A stretch of 11,073 nt of DNA from contig CAYWHE010000136.1 in assembly GCA_964458125.1 (NCBI GenBank), positions 1-11,073 on the forward strand, given 5' to 3'. Position 1 is the stretch's first letter. Each line of letters starts with the position of its first letter. The notes under the pieces are model-generated. The model searched no databases, had not been told where the DNA came from, and worked only from the letters and a program-made list of their open reading frames with translations. Origin of the DNA: CAYWHE01 sp964458125 (GTDB lineage: Bacteria > Bacteroidota > Bacteroidia > AKYH767-A > OLB10). Made by a program: the position numbers and the translations under genes. Below, piece after piece: positions 1 to 8,000 of the stretch.

Positions 1-1
1 T

Positions 2-286
2 GGGGTCATGGGCGGATGCGACTACCGTTTATATATCGGCATTGGCATTGCACTCTACGGGGTTGCCTATTTTCTGGTGCATGAAATTTTAATTCATCAG
101 CGCTTTAAATGGTGGACCAGGACCAACAATGTTTATTTTCTTGGTTTGAGAAAAGCCCATAAGGTACATCATAAATCTCTCGGTAAGGAACATGGCTCCT
201 GTTTCGGGATGCTGGTTGTCCCTTTCCGTTATTTCCGCGAAGCAAGAAATTCGAGAAGCGGTATGGAAATCGTTTCAGGGGGATGA
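2..286 (+). CDS. crtZ: Beta-carotene 3-hydroxylase (CrtZ-like), 3' part only
   Basis: This is the C-terminal part of a CrtZ-type carotenoid hydroxylase, a membrane-bound di-iron enzyme of the fatty-acid-hydroxylase superfamily that adds 3-hydroxyl groups to beta-ionone rings, as in beta-carotene to zeaxanthin. The reading frame is open from base 2 and continues off the left edge; the ATG at base 8 is internal and is not the real start. Visible family signatures are a membrane-type stretch (IGIGIALYGVAYFLVHE), the histidine motif HEILIHQRF, the second motif HKVHHKSLGKE, and the closing block CFGMLVVPFRYFREA. The first two histidine clusters lie upstream of the window. The product ends 13 residues after FREA, which is normal for the family. 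The next gene converges on it, with 141 bases between the stop codons. The family call is firm; substrate preference cannot be read from this fragment. Confidence 0.9.
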   Translation, partial: GVMGGCDYRLYIGIGIALYGVAYFLVHEILIHQRFKWWTRTNNVYFLGLRKAHKVHHKSLGKEHGSCFGMLVVPFRYFREARNSRSGMEIVSGG

Positions 287-356
287 TTTTCTTCTAAAAT
301 ACCGGATTCACTTTTCTCAGGGACAACTTCAAACCAACCGGTGGGCAGGAGGCTTT

Positions 357-369
357 TGGAAAATTTCCA
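357..369. repeat. Short perfect dyad between convergent crtZ and the secreted-protein gene
   Basis: TGGAAA-A-TTTCCA is a perfect 6-base inverted repeat about a single A, in the 141-base gap between two convergent genes. A T-rich run (388-400) follows about 20 bases downstream on the + strand. It might contribute to termination of crtZ, but the stem is AT-rich and the T-run is too far away for a classical intrinsic terminator. An 8-base direct repeat GGGCAGGA (343-350 and 376-383) flanks it. No function is claimed. Confidence 0.2.
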
Positions 370-427
370 GTTTCCGGGCAGGAATGATTTTGTTTTTTAT
401 CAGGATTGCTGAACGAAAACGGGTTAA

Positions 428-2020
428 TTACCTGCTGACGGAAATTTTTCCACCGCCTGATTCCTGTCCTGCGGTTATGACTTTATAAATATAAATTCCT
501 GAAGTAAGGTTAAGATTGCTGATTGCCACAGCCACAGGTGAATCGGGATGGTTAAGTTCGGCAATTTTTGCTCCGTCAGTTGAAAAAACAAGAACCCTTT
601 CGGCAGCCAGGTCAGGCTGGTTAATGCTTCCGCGAGGAATAATACTATTCCTGTTTAATAACGATGGAGATGTTTGAACATTTTTTGATTCAGAATGAAA
701 ATTAAAAACGAAGGGATTACCCGGACAACCTTTATCCGAAATAACCTCCAGGGTAACCTGATGATTGGCCGGCAGGTCGAACTGGTGTACCGGATTTATA
801 TCTGAGGAGAAGTGTTTGTCACCGAAATTCCAGTTCCATCCGGTTATCATTCCCTTATCAATCGAAGATAAATCATTGAAATAATAGGTAAGCTGGTCCG
901 GGCTTTGAGCGGAGAAATTAGCCACAGGATTCGGATGAATGATCACGTCAATGGTATCGGTATAGGCAGAGCATCCGTCCTGAACCGTAACGGTGTAGAT
1001 GATGTCCGCATTCGGAATAAACCGGATGGTTTCCCCGGTAAGATTGAGGGGCTGAAGGTTAAATGAATATCTTCCGTCTCCGCCTTTACCGGTTAACAAC
1101 AGGGTGGCAGTTTTTCCATTACAAACCTCTTCCATGGAATAAATGAATGAAAGCGGTTGAAATACATTGATTTTAACTGACGAAGGTTTTGAAGCACAGC
1201 CGTTGCTGTCAACTGCAATTACCGTATAGGTTTCCGTGTGAAGCGGATGAACGAACAACTGGGACTGCACCATTCCGGGAACATTCCAGATAAAGGTACA
1301 GGGCAGGCTGGTATTAACGGGAACAGCGGTCAGCGTAACCGGTGTTCCTGCACATACAGTATCATCAGAAGCGGTCAGCATGACCTCCGGCTGAAATTGT
1401 GGTACCAGGTCCGAAAGATTGTCCACCAGGATGTAAGGCATGCCTGAACAACCCAACCCCTTTACCTGGAGTGAAATATGTGTGAAACCGGCCGACGGAA
1501 TAAAAGAGATGGAATAGGTGAGCCAGGAATCATAGTTGGTAATATCACCCGAATGCCAGAGTAGCTGGCTGTGATCGCATTCGCCGTAACCGCCCCAGAT
1601 TTCAAGTTCTGCACACCCCGGTTCCAGTCCGCTATCGGTGGTACTTGAGTTCGACAAGTCTATGTTGGCCTGATATGCGGTTCCGGGCACAAGAGGAGCG
1701 GATAATGGCTGGGACAAACCTTCCTGCCAGCTTCCGATTCCGGGATGAATGAGGGTATCGATAAAATAGAGTCCGGCATAGGTAAAGCCATTGGAAGGGG
1801 ACAGGGTGACGGCAAAATTTCCGGGTTGTATATCCGGAGACTGACCGCTTTGACAGGCTGTCCAACCAGTTGGGGCCACACCTTTGCTGGGTGAGCCTTC
1901 AAAAGAAGGATTCGCCAGGCTAACCGGTTCACCGGTGCATTGCGCTTTTAAGGGATGACCCTGGAAGAATATTCCGGAACAGGTCACGAGGATGGATAAA
2001 GTTTGAATTAACGTTTTCAT
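428..2020 (-). CDS. Secreted multidomain protein with PKD domain and probable type A T9SS sorting region
   Basis: A 530-residue secreted protein of unknown specific function. Residues 1-26 form a signal peptide (MKTLIQTLSILVTCSG, cleaved near LKAQ). Residues about 35-205 look like a carbohydrate-binding or galactose-binding-like jelly roll, opening with NPSFEG and a GW pair. About 211-286 is an Ig-like module (TVCAGTPVTLTA), and about 287-362 a second SprB-repeat-like module (EVCNGKTATLLL). About 364-435 is a PKD domain with the hallmark GWNWNFGD. The last 55-60 residues (VLVFSTDGAKIAEL, then LNLTSGIYIYKV, then GKISVSR) match the pattern of a type A T9SS sorting domain, although the usual PNP opening is not seen. 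I prefer the ATG at 2020 over an upstream TTG at 2065, because the signal peptide starts there and the TTG lies inside a candidate promoter. The protein is probably exported across the outer membrane and either released or anchored; its ligand is unknown. Confidence 0.8.
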   Translation of the reverse strand: MKTLIQTLSILVTCSGIFFQGHPLKAQCTGEPVSLANPSFEGSPSKGVAPTGWTACQSGQSPDIQPGNFAVTLSPSNGFTYAGLYFIDTLIHPGIGSWQEGLSQPLSAPLVPGTAYQANIDLSNSSTTDSGLEPGCAELEIWGGYGECDHSQLLWHSGDITNYDSWLTYSISFIPSAGFTHISLQVKGLGCSGMPYILVDNLSDLVPQFQPEVMLTASDDTVCAGTPVTLTAVPVNTSLPCTFIWNVPGMVQSQLFVHPLHTETYTVIAVDSNGCASKPSSVKINVFQPLSFIYSMEEVCNGKTATLLLTGKGGDGRYSFNLQPLNLTGETIRFIPNADIIYTVTVQDGCSAYTDTIDVIIHPNPVANFSAQSPDQLTYYFNDLSSIDKGMITGWNWNFGDKHFSSDINPVHQFDLPANHQVTLEVISDKGCPGNPFVFNFHSESKNVQTSPSLLNRNSIIPRGSINQPDLAAERVLVFSTDGAKIAELNHPDSPVAVAISNLNLTSGIYIYKVITAGQESGGGKISVSR

Positions 2021-2062
2021 GGCTGGGGTATAATTGCTGATCAGATTATCGTACTGATGAAG

Positions 2063-2070
2063 CAAAACTA
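2063..2070 (-). promoter_or_regulatory. Candidate -7 promoter element for the secreted-protein gene
   Basis: Read on the minus strand this is TAGTTTTG, an 8/8 fit to the Bacteroidota -7 consensus TAnnTTTG, 42 bases upstream of the ATG at 2020. No clear TTG -33 element lies 17-23 bases further upstream, so the promoter is only half supported. Confidence 0.4.
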
Positions 2071-2255
2071 AACCCCCGTCATCCGGAATTTGAGCTTAAA
2101 TGAGCAACTGGCTATTTTAACCGATTAACCGGTGATAAAAAGCAATGAAAAGCGGAACCACCTTTTGTCCGCGGGTTCATAATCTCCCGGGGTGAACTTG
2201 CTGTTGCCTGCAGCGGTGTAAGTCAATCCAATGAAATATGAAGACCAGGAAGTCC

Positions 2256-2306
2256 ATTTTATGGGTTTTTAAAGCTGCAGGAAGGGGATAAAATTTCCCA
2301 TAAAAT
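2256..2306. repeat. 10-base perfect inverted repeat with 31-base spacer
   Basis: ATTTTATGGG (2256-2265) and CCCATAAAAT (2297-2306) are perfect reverse complements. The spacer contains a smaller GGGA/TCCC pairing next to the right arm, which would compete with the long stem. It lies downstream of the MBL gene and upstream of the secreted-protein gene, both on the minus strand. It could be a processed mRNA 3' end, a protein-binding dyad or chance; the arms are AT-rich. Confidence 0.35.
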
Positions 2307-2366
2307 AGGTTCATGACTTCGTGTGGAGATTGATGACCCGTCGATGGAACAGCATTCAAGCGCCCG

Positions 2367-2384
2367 ACCCTCCCTCAGGAAGGT
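2367..2384 (-). terminator. Hairpin directly after the MBL hydrolase stop codon
   Basis: On the minus strand ACCTTCC-TGAG-GGAGGGT forms a 7-bp stem (one T-G pair) with a 4-base loop, starting at the base after the TAA stop at 2385-2387. There is no following U-tract, so it is not a classical intrinsic terminator. It may still mark or stabilise the 3' end. Confidence 0.3.
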
Positions 2385-3230
2385 TTACCAACCGAGTTCC
2401 TTTAACGAAAACTTTTCTTTCAGACGAACACCTTTTTCAGTGGTCTGAACAGTACAGCATTCGTTCAGCAGGTCATGTTCCAGGAAAAGGACATATTCCC
2501 GGGCGGCAGCTTCTTCGAGGAATTTCTTTTTCTCATCAATCGTGATCAGGGGCCGGGTGTCGTAAGCCATGACATAAGCAAGTGGAATATGGCCTGTCGA
2601 AGGAAGCAAATCGGCCATGTATACCAGCGTCCGGTTGTGTTGCCGGATATGAGGAATCATCATGGCATCCGTATGACCGCGAACATACCGGACTTCGAAC
2701 CCGGGCATGATTTCATCGCCTTCTCTTGTAAATTTCAATTGACCGCTTTCCTGAATGGGAATAATATTTTCCTTTAAAAAGCTTGCCTTCTCCCTTGCAT
2801 TGGGCCGGGTGGCCCATATCCAATGTTCTTCATTGCTCCAGTAAGTGGCATTCTTAAAGGCGGGCTCATAGCCGGTTTTATCCTTGTTGAACTGTATGCT
2901 TCCTCCGCAATGATCAAAATGAAGATGGGTGAGAAATACATCGGTGACATCATCGAAATGAAATCCCGCTTCTTTCATGGATTTTTCCAGCGAATCATCA
3001 CCGTTGAGGTAATAGTGGGAAAAGAAACGGGCATCCTGCTTGGTACCCATCCCGTTATCAATCAGGATCAGGCGGTCTCCTTCCTCCACCAGCAGACAGC
3101 GCATGGCCCAGTTACACATGTTGTTGTCGTCAGCCGGGTTCAGGCTGTTCCAGATGGATTTTGGAACCACGCCAAACATGGCACCGCCATCCAATTTAAA
3201 ATAACCAGTCTGTATGCTGTAAAATTTCAT
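2385..3230 (-). CDS. Metallo-beta-lactamase-fold hydrolase
   Basis: A 281-residue cytosolic MBL-fold metallohydrolase with no signal peptide. The signature THLHFDHCGG gives H102, H104, D106 and H107. The later ligands are probably H186 (RGHTDAM), D207 (YMADLLPS) and H252 (LEHD), a full set for two metal ions. The spacing resembles the AHL-lactonase/glyoxalase II-like branch of the superfamily. Lactonase, thioesterase or phosphodiester hydrolase activity are all possible, and sequence alone does not settle the substrate. The ATG at 3230 is chosen because the first strand (MKFYSIQTGYFKLDGG) starts there, as in relatives. It stands alone: 318 noncoding bases separate it from the dipeptidase gene upstream. 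Confidence 0.85.
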   Translation of the reverse strand: MKFYSIQTGYFKLDGGAMFGVVPKSIWNSLNPADDNNMCNWAMRCLLVEEGDRLILIDNGMGTKQDARFFSHYYLNGDDSLEKSMKEAGFHFDDVTDVFLTHLHFDHCGGSIQFNKDKTGYEPAFKNATYWSNEEHWIWATRPNAREKASFLKENIIPIQESGQLKFTREGDEIMPGFEVRYVRGHTDAMMIPHIRQHNRTLVYMADLLPSTGHIPLAYVMAYDTRPLITIDEKKKFLEEAAAREYVLFLEHDLLNECCTVQTTEKGVRLKEKFSLKELGW

Positions 3231-3548
3231 GGTGTTTTCAAATTATTTCTGCCGGCAAAATAAGCAAATAATGCGCATGCCCGCCCGATGTGAACAGAGG
3301 TTGTTGTTCCGGGATACCCTGAAGCAATATGAACCGGGAATCCTGTCAGCACGATGCAGAATACAAGTTGTGGTAAGAGCAGATGGTTGATTCCACCATC
3401 GGGCCATAGCCATATTTTTTTATATACCTGGCAACTTTATGCCTTATTCCTTCCGGAATATTACCTGTTGATAAAACCCCTCGGTTGGTCAGTCGTTCAT
3501 CGCCTTGCCTGGAAAATGATCCTTCACAGGAACAGGACAGCGGCCCGT
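3231..3548. other. 318-base noncoding interval with short hairpins
   Basis: The interval between the dipeptidase stop and the MBL start holds no convincing gene. It contains two perfect 6-bp stems: GATGGT/ACCATC (3382-3387 with 3395-3400), followed 14 bases later on the + strand by a T7 run, and TATTCC/GGAATA (3445-3450 with 3455-3460). Either may act in 3'-end formation of the dipeptidase transcript, but neither has a U-tract in the correct orientation. The small frames here have no protein-like character. Confidence 0.45.
3256..3263 (-). promoter_or_regulatory. Weak candidate -7 element for the MBL hydrolase gene
   Basis: On the minus strand this reads TTATTTTG, a 7/8 fit to TAnnTTTG, 25 bases upstream of the ATG. 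No TTG -33 element is found at the expected distance. In AT-rich sequence such a match is easily due to chance. Confidence 0.22.
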
Positions 3549-4946
3549 TCAAGCCATGGCTACAGCCTGATCTGCTGACTTTTTCATTTCAGCAAAGTAC
3601 CTGAAAAAGAGCGGGATGGTCTCAATTCCTTTAAGGAAATTAAACACACCGAAATGTTCGTCAGGTGAGTGAATATTATCCGAATCGAGCCCAAAACCCA
3701 TCAGGACCGATTTCAGTCCAAGTTCTTTCTCAAACAAAGCCACGATGGGTATACTTCCCCCGCTGCGGGTCGGTATCGGCTTTTTTCCAAAGGATTCTGT
3801 CATGGCTTTGCTGGCAGCGGCATAGGCAATGGAATCTGTCGGGGTCACCACCGGCTCCCCGCCATGATGCGCCATTACCTTTACCTGGACTGACCTGGGG
3901 GCTATGCTTTCAAAATGTTTCCTGAACAATGCCGTTATTTTATCCGATTGCTGGTTGGGTACCAGGCGCATGGATATCTTGGCAAAAGCCTTGGACGGCA
4001 ATACTGTTTTGGCGCCTTCACCGGTATATCCTCCCCAGATGCCGTTTAATTCAAAGGTAGGCCTGATGGAAGTGCGTTCCAGGGTGCTGTACCCGGCTTC
4101 CCCGTGAATATCTCCTATCCGGAGATCCTTTTTATAGTCTTCCAGGCTAAACGGGGCCTTGGCCATTTCAGCTCTTTCGCTGGCGCTCAACTCGACCACA
4201 TCATCATAAAAGCCGGGAATCGTAATGTGGTTGTTCTTGTCCTTCATGGAGGTAATCATCTCGCATAAGATCTGGATCGGGTTCGCCACGGCACCCCCGT
4301 AAACGCCGGAATGCAGATCCCGGTTTGGACCGGTTACCTCGACTTCAACATAACTCAATCCCCTCAATCCCACATCGATGGATGGAATATCGTTGGCGAG
4401 CATGGAAGTGTCCGAAATCAGGATGATATCCGCCTTCAGTTTGGCTTTGTTACTTTTTACATATTCACCCAGGTTGTTGGAGCCCACTTCTTCCTCTCCT
4501 TCAATCATGAATTTCACGTTGCAGGGCAGGGTACCGGTCTTCATCATCAGCTCAAAAGCCTTGATGTGCATATAAACCTGGCCCTTATCATCACAGGAAC
4601 CTCTGGCATAGATTTTACCGTCCTTGATAACCGGTTCAAAAGGCGGAGAACTCCACAGGTTCAGCGGATCGGCAGGCTGAACATCATAGTGCCCGTAAAC
4701 CAGAACAGTGGGCTTTTGGGAATCCATGATCTTTTCCCCGTAAACAATAGGATGTCCTTTGGTCTGGCATACTTCCACCTGGTCGGCACCGGCTTTTAAC
4801 AGGCTGTCTTTTACAAATTCAGCGGCACGGTTTACATCCTCTTTGTGTTTGGAATCGGCACTGACGGATGGAATTTTCAAGAGATCGGTAAGTTCACTTA
4901 AAAACCGTTCCTGGTGAGTGTTGATATAGGTTTTAATAGTTTCCAT
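3549..4946 (-). CDS. M20-family zinc dipeptidase
   Basis: A 465-residue cytosolic metallopeptidase of the M20 family (carnosinase/CNDP-like dipeptidase group), expected to hydrolyse dipeptides using two zinc ions. The motifs are complete: YGHYDVQP (H86 ligand, D88 catalytic aspartate), ARGSCDDKGQ (bridging D119), EGEEEVGS (catalytic E152, ligand E153), ISDTS (D179) and NIHSPDEHF (H426). The inserted dimerisation/lid domain (about residues 195-355) carries DLHSGVYGG with H212, which in the family completes the active site of the partner subunit. The length is normal for the group. The ATG at 4946 is preceded at a short distance by a good Bacteroidota promoter. It is divergent from the large secreted-protein gene. 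The exact dipeptide preference cannot be told. Confidence 0.92.
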   Translation of the reverse strand: METIKTYINTHQERFLSELTDLLKIPSVSADSKHKEDVNRAAEFVKDSLLKAGADQVEVCQTKGHPIVYGEKIMDSQKPTVLVYGHYDVQPADPLNLWSSPPFEPVIKDGKIYARGSCDDKGQVYMHIKAFELMMKTGTLPCNVKFMIEGEEEVGSNNLGEYVKSNKAKLKADIILISDTSMLANDIPSIDVGLRGLSYVEVEVTGPNRDLHSGVYGGAVANPIQILCEMITSMKDKNNHITIPGFYDDVVELSASERAEMAKAPFSLEDYKKDLRIGDIHGEAGYSTLERTSIRPTFELNGIWGGYTGEGAKTVLPSKAFAKISMRLVPNQQSDKITALFRKHFESIAPRSVQVKVMAHHGGEPVVTPTDSIAYAAASKAMTESFGKKPIPTRSGGSIPIVALFEKELGLKSVLMGFGLDSDNIHSPDEHFGVFNFLKGIETIPLFFRYFAEMKKSADQAVAMA

Positions 4947-4950
4947 AAAA

Positions 4951-4982
4951 TTTGTTAAATTTGCGAAACAAAGATATGTTTA
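4951..4982 (+). promoter_or_regulatory. Candidate rightward promoter overlapping the dipeptidase promoter
   Basis: On the + strand TTTG (4951-4954) and TATGTTTA (4975-4982, 7/8 to TAnnTTTG) are 20 bases apart. The -7 box shares two bases with the opposing dipeptidase -7 box, so the two promoters would exclude each other. A start here would give the large secreted-protein gene a leader of about 108 bases. A poorer alternative closer to the gene is TACATTTC (5065-5072), which lacks a -33 element. Confidence 0.3.
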
Positions 4983-5001
4983 TTTGAGTATTCCGAACAA
5001 C
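4969..5001 (-). promoter_or_regulatory. Bacteroidota-type promoter for the dipeptidase gene
   Basis: On the minus strand a -33 GTTG (4998-5001) and a -7 TATCTTTG (4969-4976, 8/8 to TAnnTTTG) are separated by 21 bases. Transcription would start near 4962, leaving a leader of about 15 bases before the ATG at 4946. This is the best-looking promoter in the window. Confidence 0.6.
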
Positions 5002-5014
5002 GATCTTGTTTCAT

Positions 5015-5031
5015 TTACCTGCTTCAGGTAA
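5015..5031. repeat. 7-bp perfect hairpin in the leader of the large secreted-protein gene
   Basis: TTACCTG-CTT-CAGGTAA is a perfect 7-base inverted repeat with a 3-base loop, 66 bases upstream of the TTG start at 5097 and between the two divergent genes. Further CCTG/CAGG elements follow (5033-5050), allowing alternative pairings. There is no T-tract, so it is not an intrinsic terminator. It may be an operator dyad or a leader hairpin. Confidence 0.4.
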
Positions 5032-5096
5032 TCCTGTGTCCTGACCCAGGCTCATTTCAACGAATACATTTCCTGATCACCAAACAATTTTCCGTT

Positions 5097-8000
5097 TTGA
5101 AGACTCAACATCAGCCTTTTTTTATATTTCTTACCGGGCTTTGGCTGCTGTTTGGCCCGGAACTCCTGGCCCAGGTGCCCGGTAATGACCTCTGTAGTTT
5201 TGCCCAGGTCATCCTGATTCCAGACGATGGAGATACCTGTCTGGCCGGAACCACCTTAAATGCCACTTCAGATGGTATTTACAACTCCTGTGACTCCCTG
5301 ACCACGTCTCCTTTACCTCCGGGGGGACATGAAGTCTGGTATTCTTACGTGGCTACCGGAACAACAAATTCCATTACCGTAAGTCCTTCAGGTCCATTTC
5401 CCGCCAGGTTTGTTTCCGTCACGATTGCTGCCGGTAATTGCGGAAATCCAGGTTATATTGCATGTGACAAATCATTGTTATTTAATGGAATATCATCAGT
5501 AACCGCAACTTTTACTGCTGGTATGAGGATCTGGTTTTCGGTTACGGCTTTGGATGCGGACGGGGATTTTTCGGTATGTGTAAGTTCGGTGACACCTCCT
5601 CCCGTACCCGCACCGGGAATTGGTGTGGATTGCTCCACCGCCATACCTCTTTGTGATAAGCATACCTTTAATTCACCAGGTCCGGTGTTTAACAATGCCA
5701 CAGGTCCTATATCCTGTTATGCCTTCGGCCCTCAGAACATTCTCTGGTATAAGTTTACAGCCGGGACGAGCGATTCCTTGATCTGGCTCGCCACGCCCAA
5801 CCCGGGTTATGAGCTCGACTGGGCTGTTTATGATATAACGGCCGGTTGCCCCGGAACTCCCGTTGCCTGTAATTTTGCAACAACCGGCGGAGGCGGAGCG
5901 CCCACGGGTATGGTTTCGGGTTCACTGAATCCCTGCGGCCCGATTTCACAGATATGCACACCCATTGTCCTGACAGCGGGGAATACCTACGCAATGCAGT
6001 TCAACATCGAAAATTTTCTCAATATGGGTATTGATACACCGGCCATTAAAGTGGAGTGGGGAGGAATTTTTAAAATGGCACCTTATTCTGAATTTACTGT
6101 CAACACGACAGCAGGATGCGATTCAGTTAACACCGGTTTTATTAATAACAGCGTTGGCGCAACGCAGTTTCAATGGGATTTTGGCAATGGAAATACCAGT
6201 ACGCTCGCTAACCCGCCTGCACAGACCTATACGGTTCCCGGTATTTACCTCGTTTCCCTGATTGCGTCAAATCCGCTGGGTTGTGCCCATGTCAGCTCGA
6301 ATGCCATCACGGTTTATCCAAAGCCACAGGCAGATTTTATTGTCAGCGATACCATCCTGTGCATGGGTTCCAACGATACAGTCGGTTATGCTTTTTTGCC
6401 TGATCCGGATTATAGCTATAACTGGAACCTGGCAGGCGCTTCATTGATTTCTGGAATACCAGGTACGGCCGGACCTTATGTGCTGAACTGGAATACACCC
6501 GGGATCAAAAATCTGCAGCTGACCATTACGGACACGAGTACAGGATGCAATTCCCTGGTTTTTGCTGATCAGGTAACGGTTTTGGCACTACCTGATTCAA
6601 CCTTCAATTTGCCTTTTTCAGCCTGTGAAGGCCAGCCTGTAACGGTGAATTTTACCGGCATACAGGTACCAGGTTCGGTTTACAACTGGAATTTTGGCGG
6701 AGGATCGGTTCAATCGGGCACCGGTGCCGGTCCGTATACGGTTTCATTTGTAACTGCCGGAACTTATACTGTTTCACTTGGGGTTGATTGGAATGGTTGT
6801 TATGCGGATGATACGAATTCCATTGTCATTACCTCCAAACCGGTCTCCGATGCCGGAAGCGACCAGGTTGTTTGTTCCGGTGAGTCGATTCAACTTGGCG
6901 CCCCGGCAAATCCCGGCTATTCCTATGCCTGGATCCCGGGCCTGGCCTTGTCCGATTCCACCCTGGCTGATCCGGTATTTGTTTTGCAAAATGGTTCATC
7001 CCTTGCCGATACCATGCTCTACTCACTCGTTACCTCATCAGGTCTTTGTTCGGATACGGATTTTGTTCAGGTCATTATCCATCCGGCCATTTCATCCTCC
7101 TTTACGATCAATGACGATACCTTGTGCGGTCAGGAATCCATGCTTATAACCTATACCGGAAATGCCTCTTCTGCAGCCGTCTATAACTGGAATTTTGGAG
7201 GTGGAAATGTTCTTCCCGCCGGTGGGCAGCAGTATACCGTTAACTGGCCATCCTCCATACAGGATTCTATTTCTTTGTTTGTTGTTGAAAACGGATGCAG
7301 CAGTGATACAACATCATTTCCATTCTCCGTAGGGGATCAGCCAGATGCAGTTGCAGGCCCTGACGTGATTATATGTTCCGGGTCATCAGATACATTGGGT
7401 ACGACCGCCATTCCGGGAGAAACTTATTCCTGGTTTCCGGCAGCCGGTTTAAGTAATTCTTCCTTGTCAAATCCGGTTATAGCACCCCTGAATCTCACGG
7501 CTGTGACGGATACCATACAATTCGTGATAACGGTTACGAGCGGATTCTGCCTGGATATGGATACGGTTAGTGTACTGGTAAAACCGGTGCAAGCGGCCAC
7601 CATTGGGGGTCCAGCCACGGTTTGCATCAATAATACTTCGATACAGTTTACCAACACCAGTCCGCAAATTGCAGGGGCTTCGTTTTTATGGAACTTCGGG
7701 CAGGCCATTCCAGGGAATTCGGTTGCCTACCTTCCCCCATCCGTTTCCTTTTTATCCCCCGGTATGCATCAGGTATTGTTAAACGTACAGACACCCGGTT
7801 GTTTATCAGACAGCGATTCACTTTCAGTAACCGTATATGATGTTCCGAATCCGGGCTTTACCGTTTCACCGGCAAGCGGTTGTCCGCCATTATCGGTATC
7901 CTTCACCGACACCACTACTGCTCCGCCAGGCTCAGCCATTTTCTGGGATTTCGGAAACGGAGACACCAGCACCCAGCAAAATCCTGTATATGTCTTTCAG

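Larger units (their letters stand above)
2021..2384. other. 364-base noncoding interval, no gene recognised
   Basis: This gap between two minus-strand genes holds the candidate promoter at 2063-2070, a tandem 8-mer TTAACCGA/TTAACCGG (2117-2132), a 10-base perfect inverted repeat (2256-2265 with 2297-2306) and a hairpin at the end of the MBL gene (2367-2384). Open frames here are short, start at non-ATG codons and have no recognisable protein features. I see no tRNA or known riboswitch. Confidence 0.5.

Noticed and set aside
192..488. 98-codon + strand frame overlapping the end of crtZ and the secreted-protein gene
   Set aside because: It overlaps two well-supported genes in other frames and has no recognisable motif, signal or membrane segment.
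2021..2065. Upstream TTG extension of the 530-residue secreted protein
   Set aside because: It would put 15 polar residues before a good signal peptide, and its TTG lies inside a full-match TAnnTTTG box.
2177..2359. 60-codon minus-strand frame in the noncoding interval
   Set aside because: It starts at TTG, has no protein-like pattern, and spans the inverted repeat; it is best explained by chance.
3382..3421. GATGGT/ACCATC hairpin followed by a T7 run as an intrinsic terminator
   Set aside because: On the + strand, where the T-run follows, there is no upstream gene to terminate, and the 14-base gap between stem and T-run is too long.
3346..3552. 68-codon minus-strand frame overlapping the dipeptidase stop (TTGA overlap)
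   Set aside because: The overlap looks operon-like, but the start is TTG, the composition is not coding-like and no family is recognisable.
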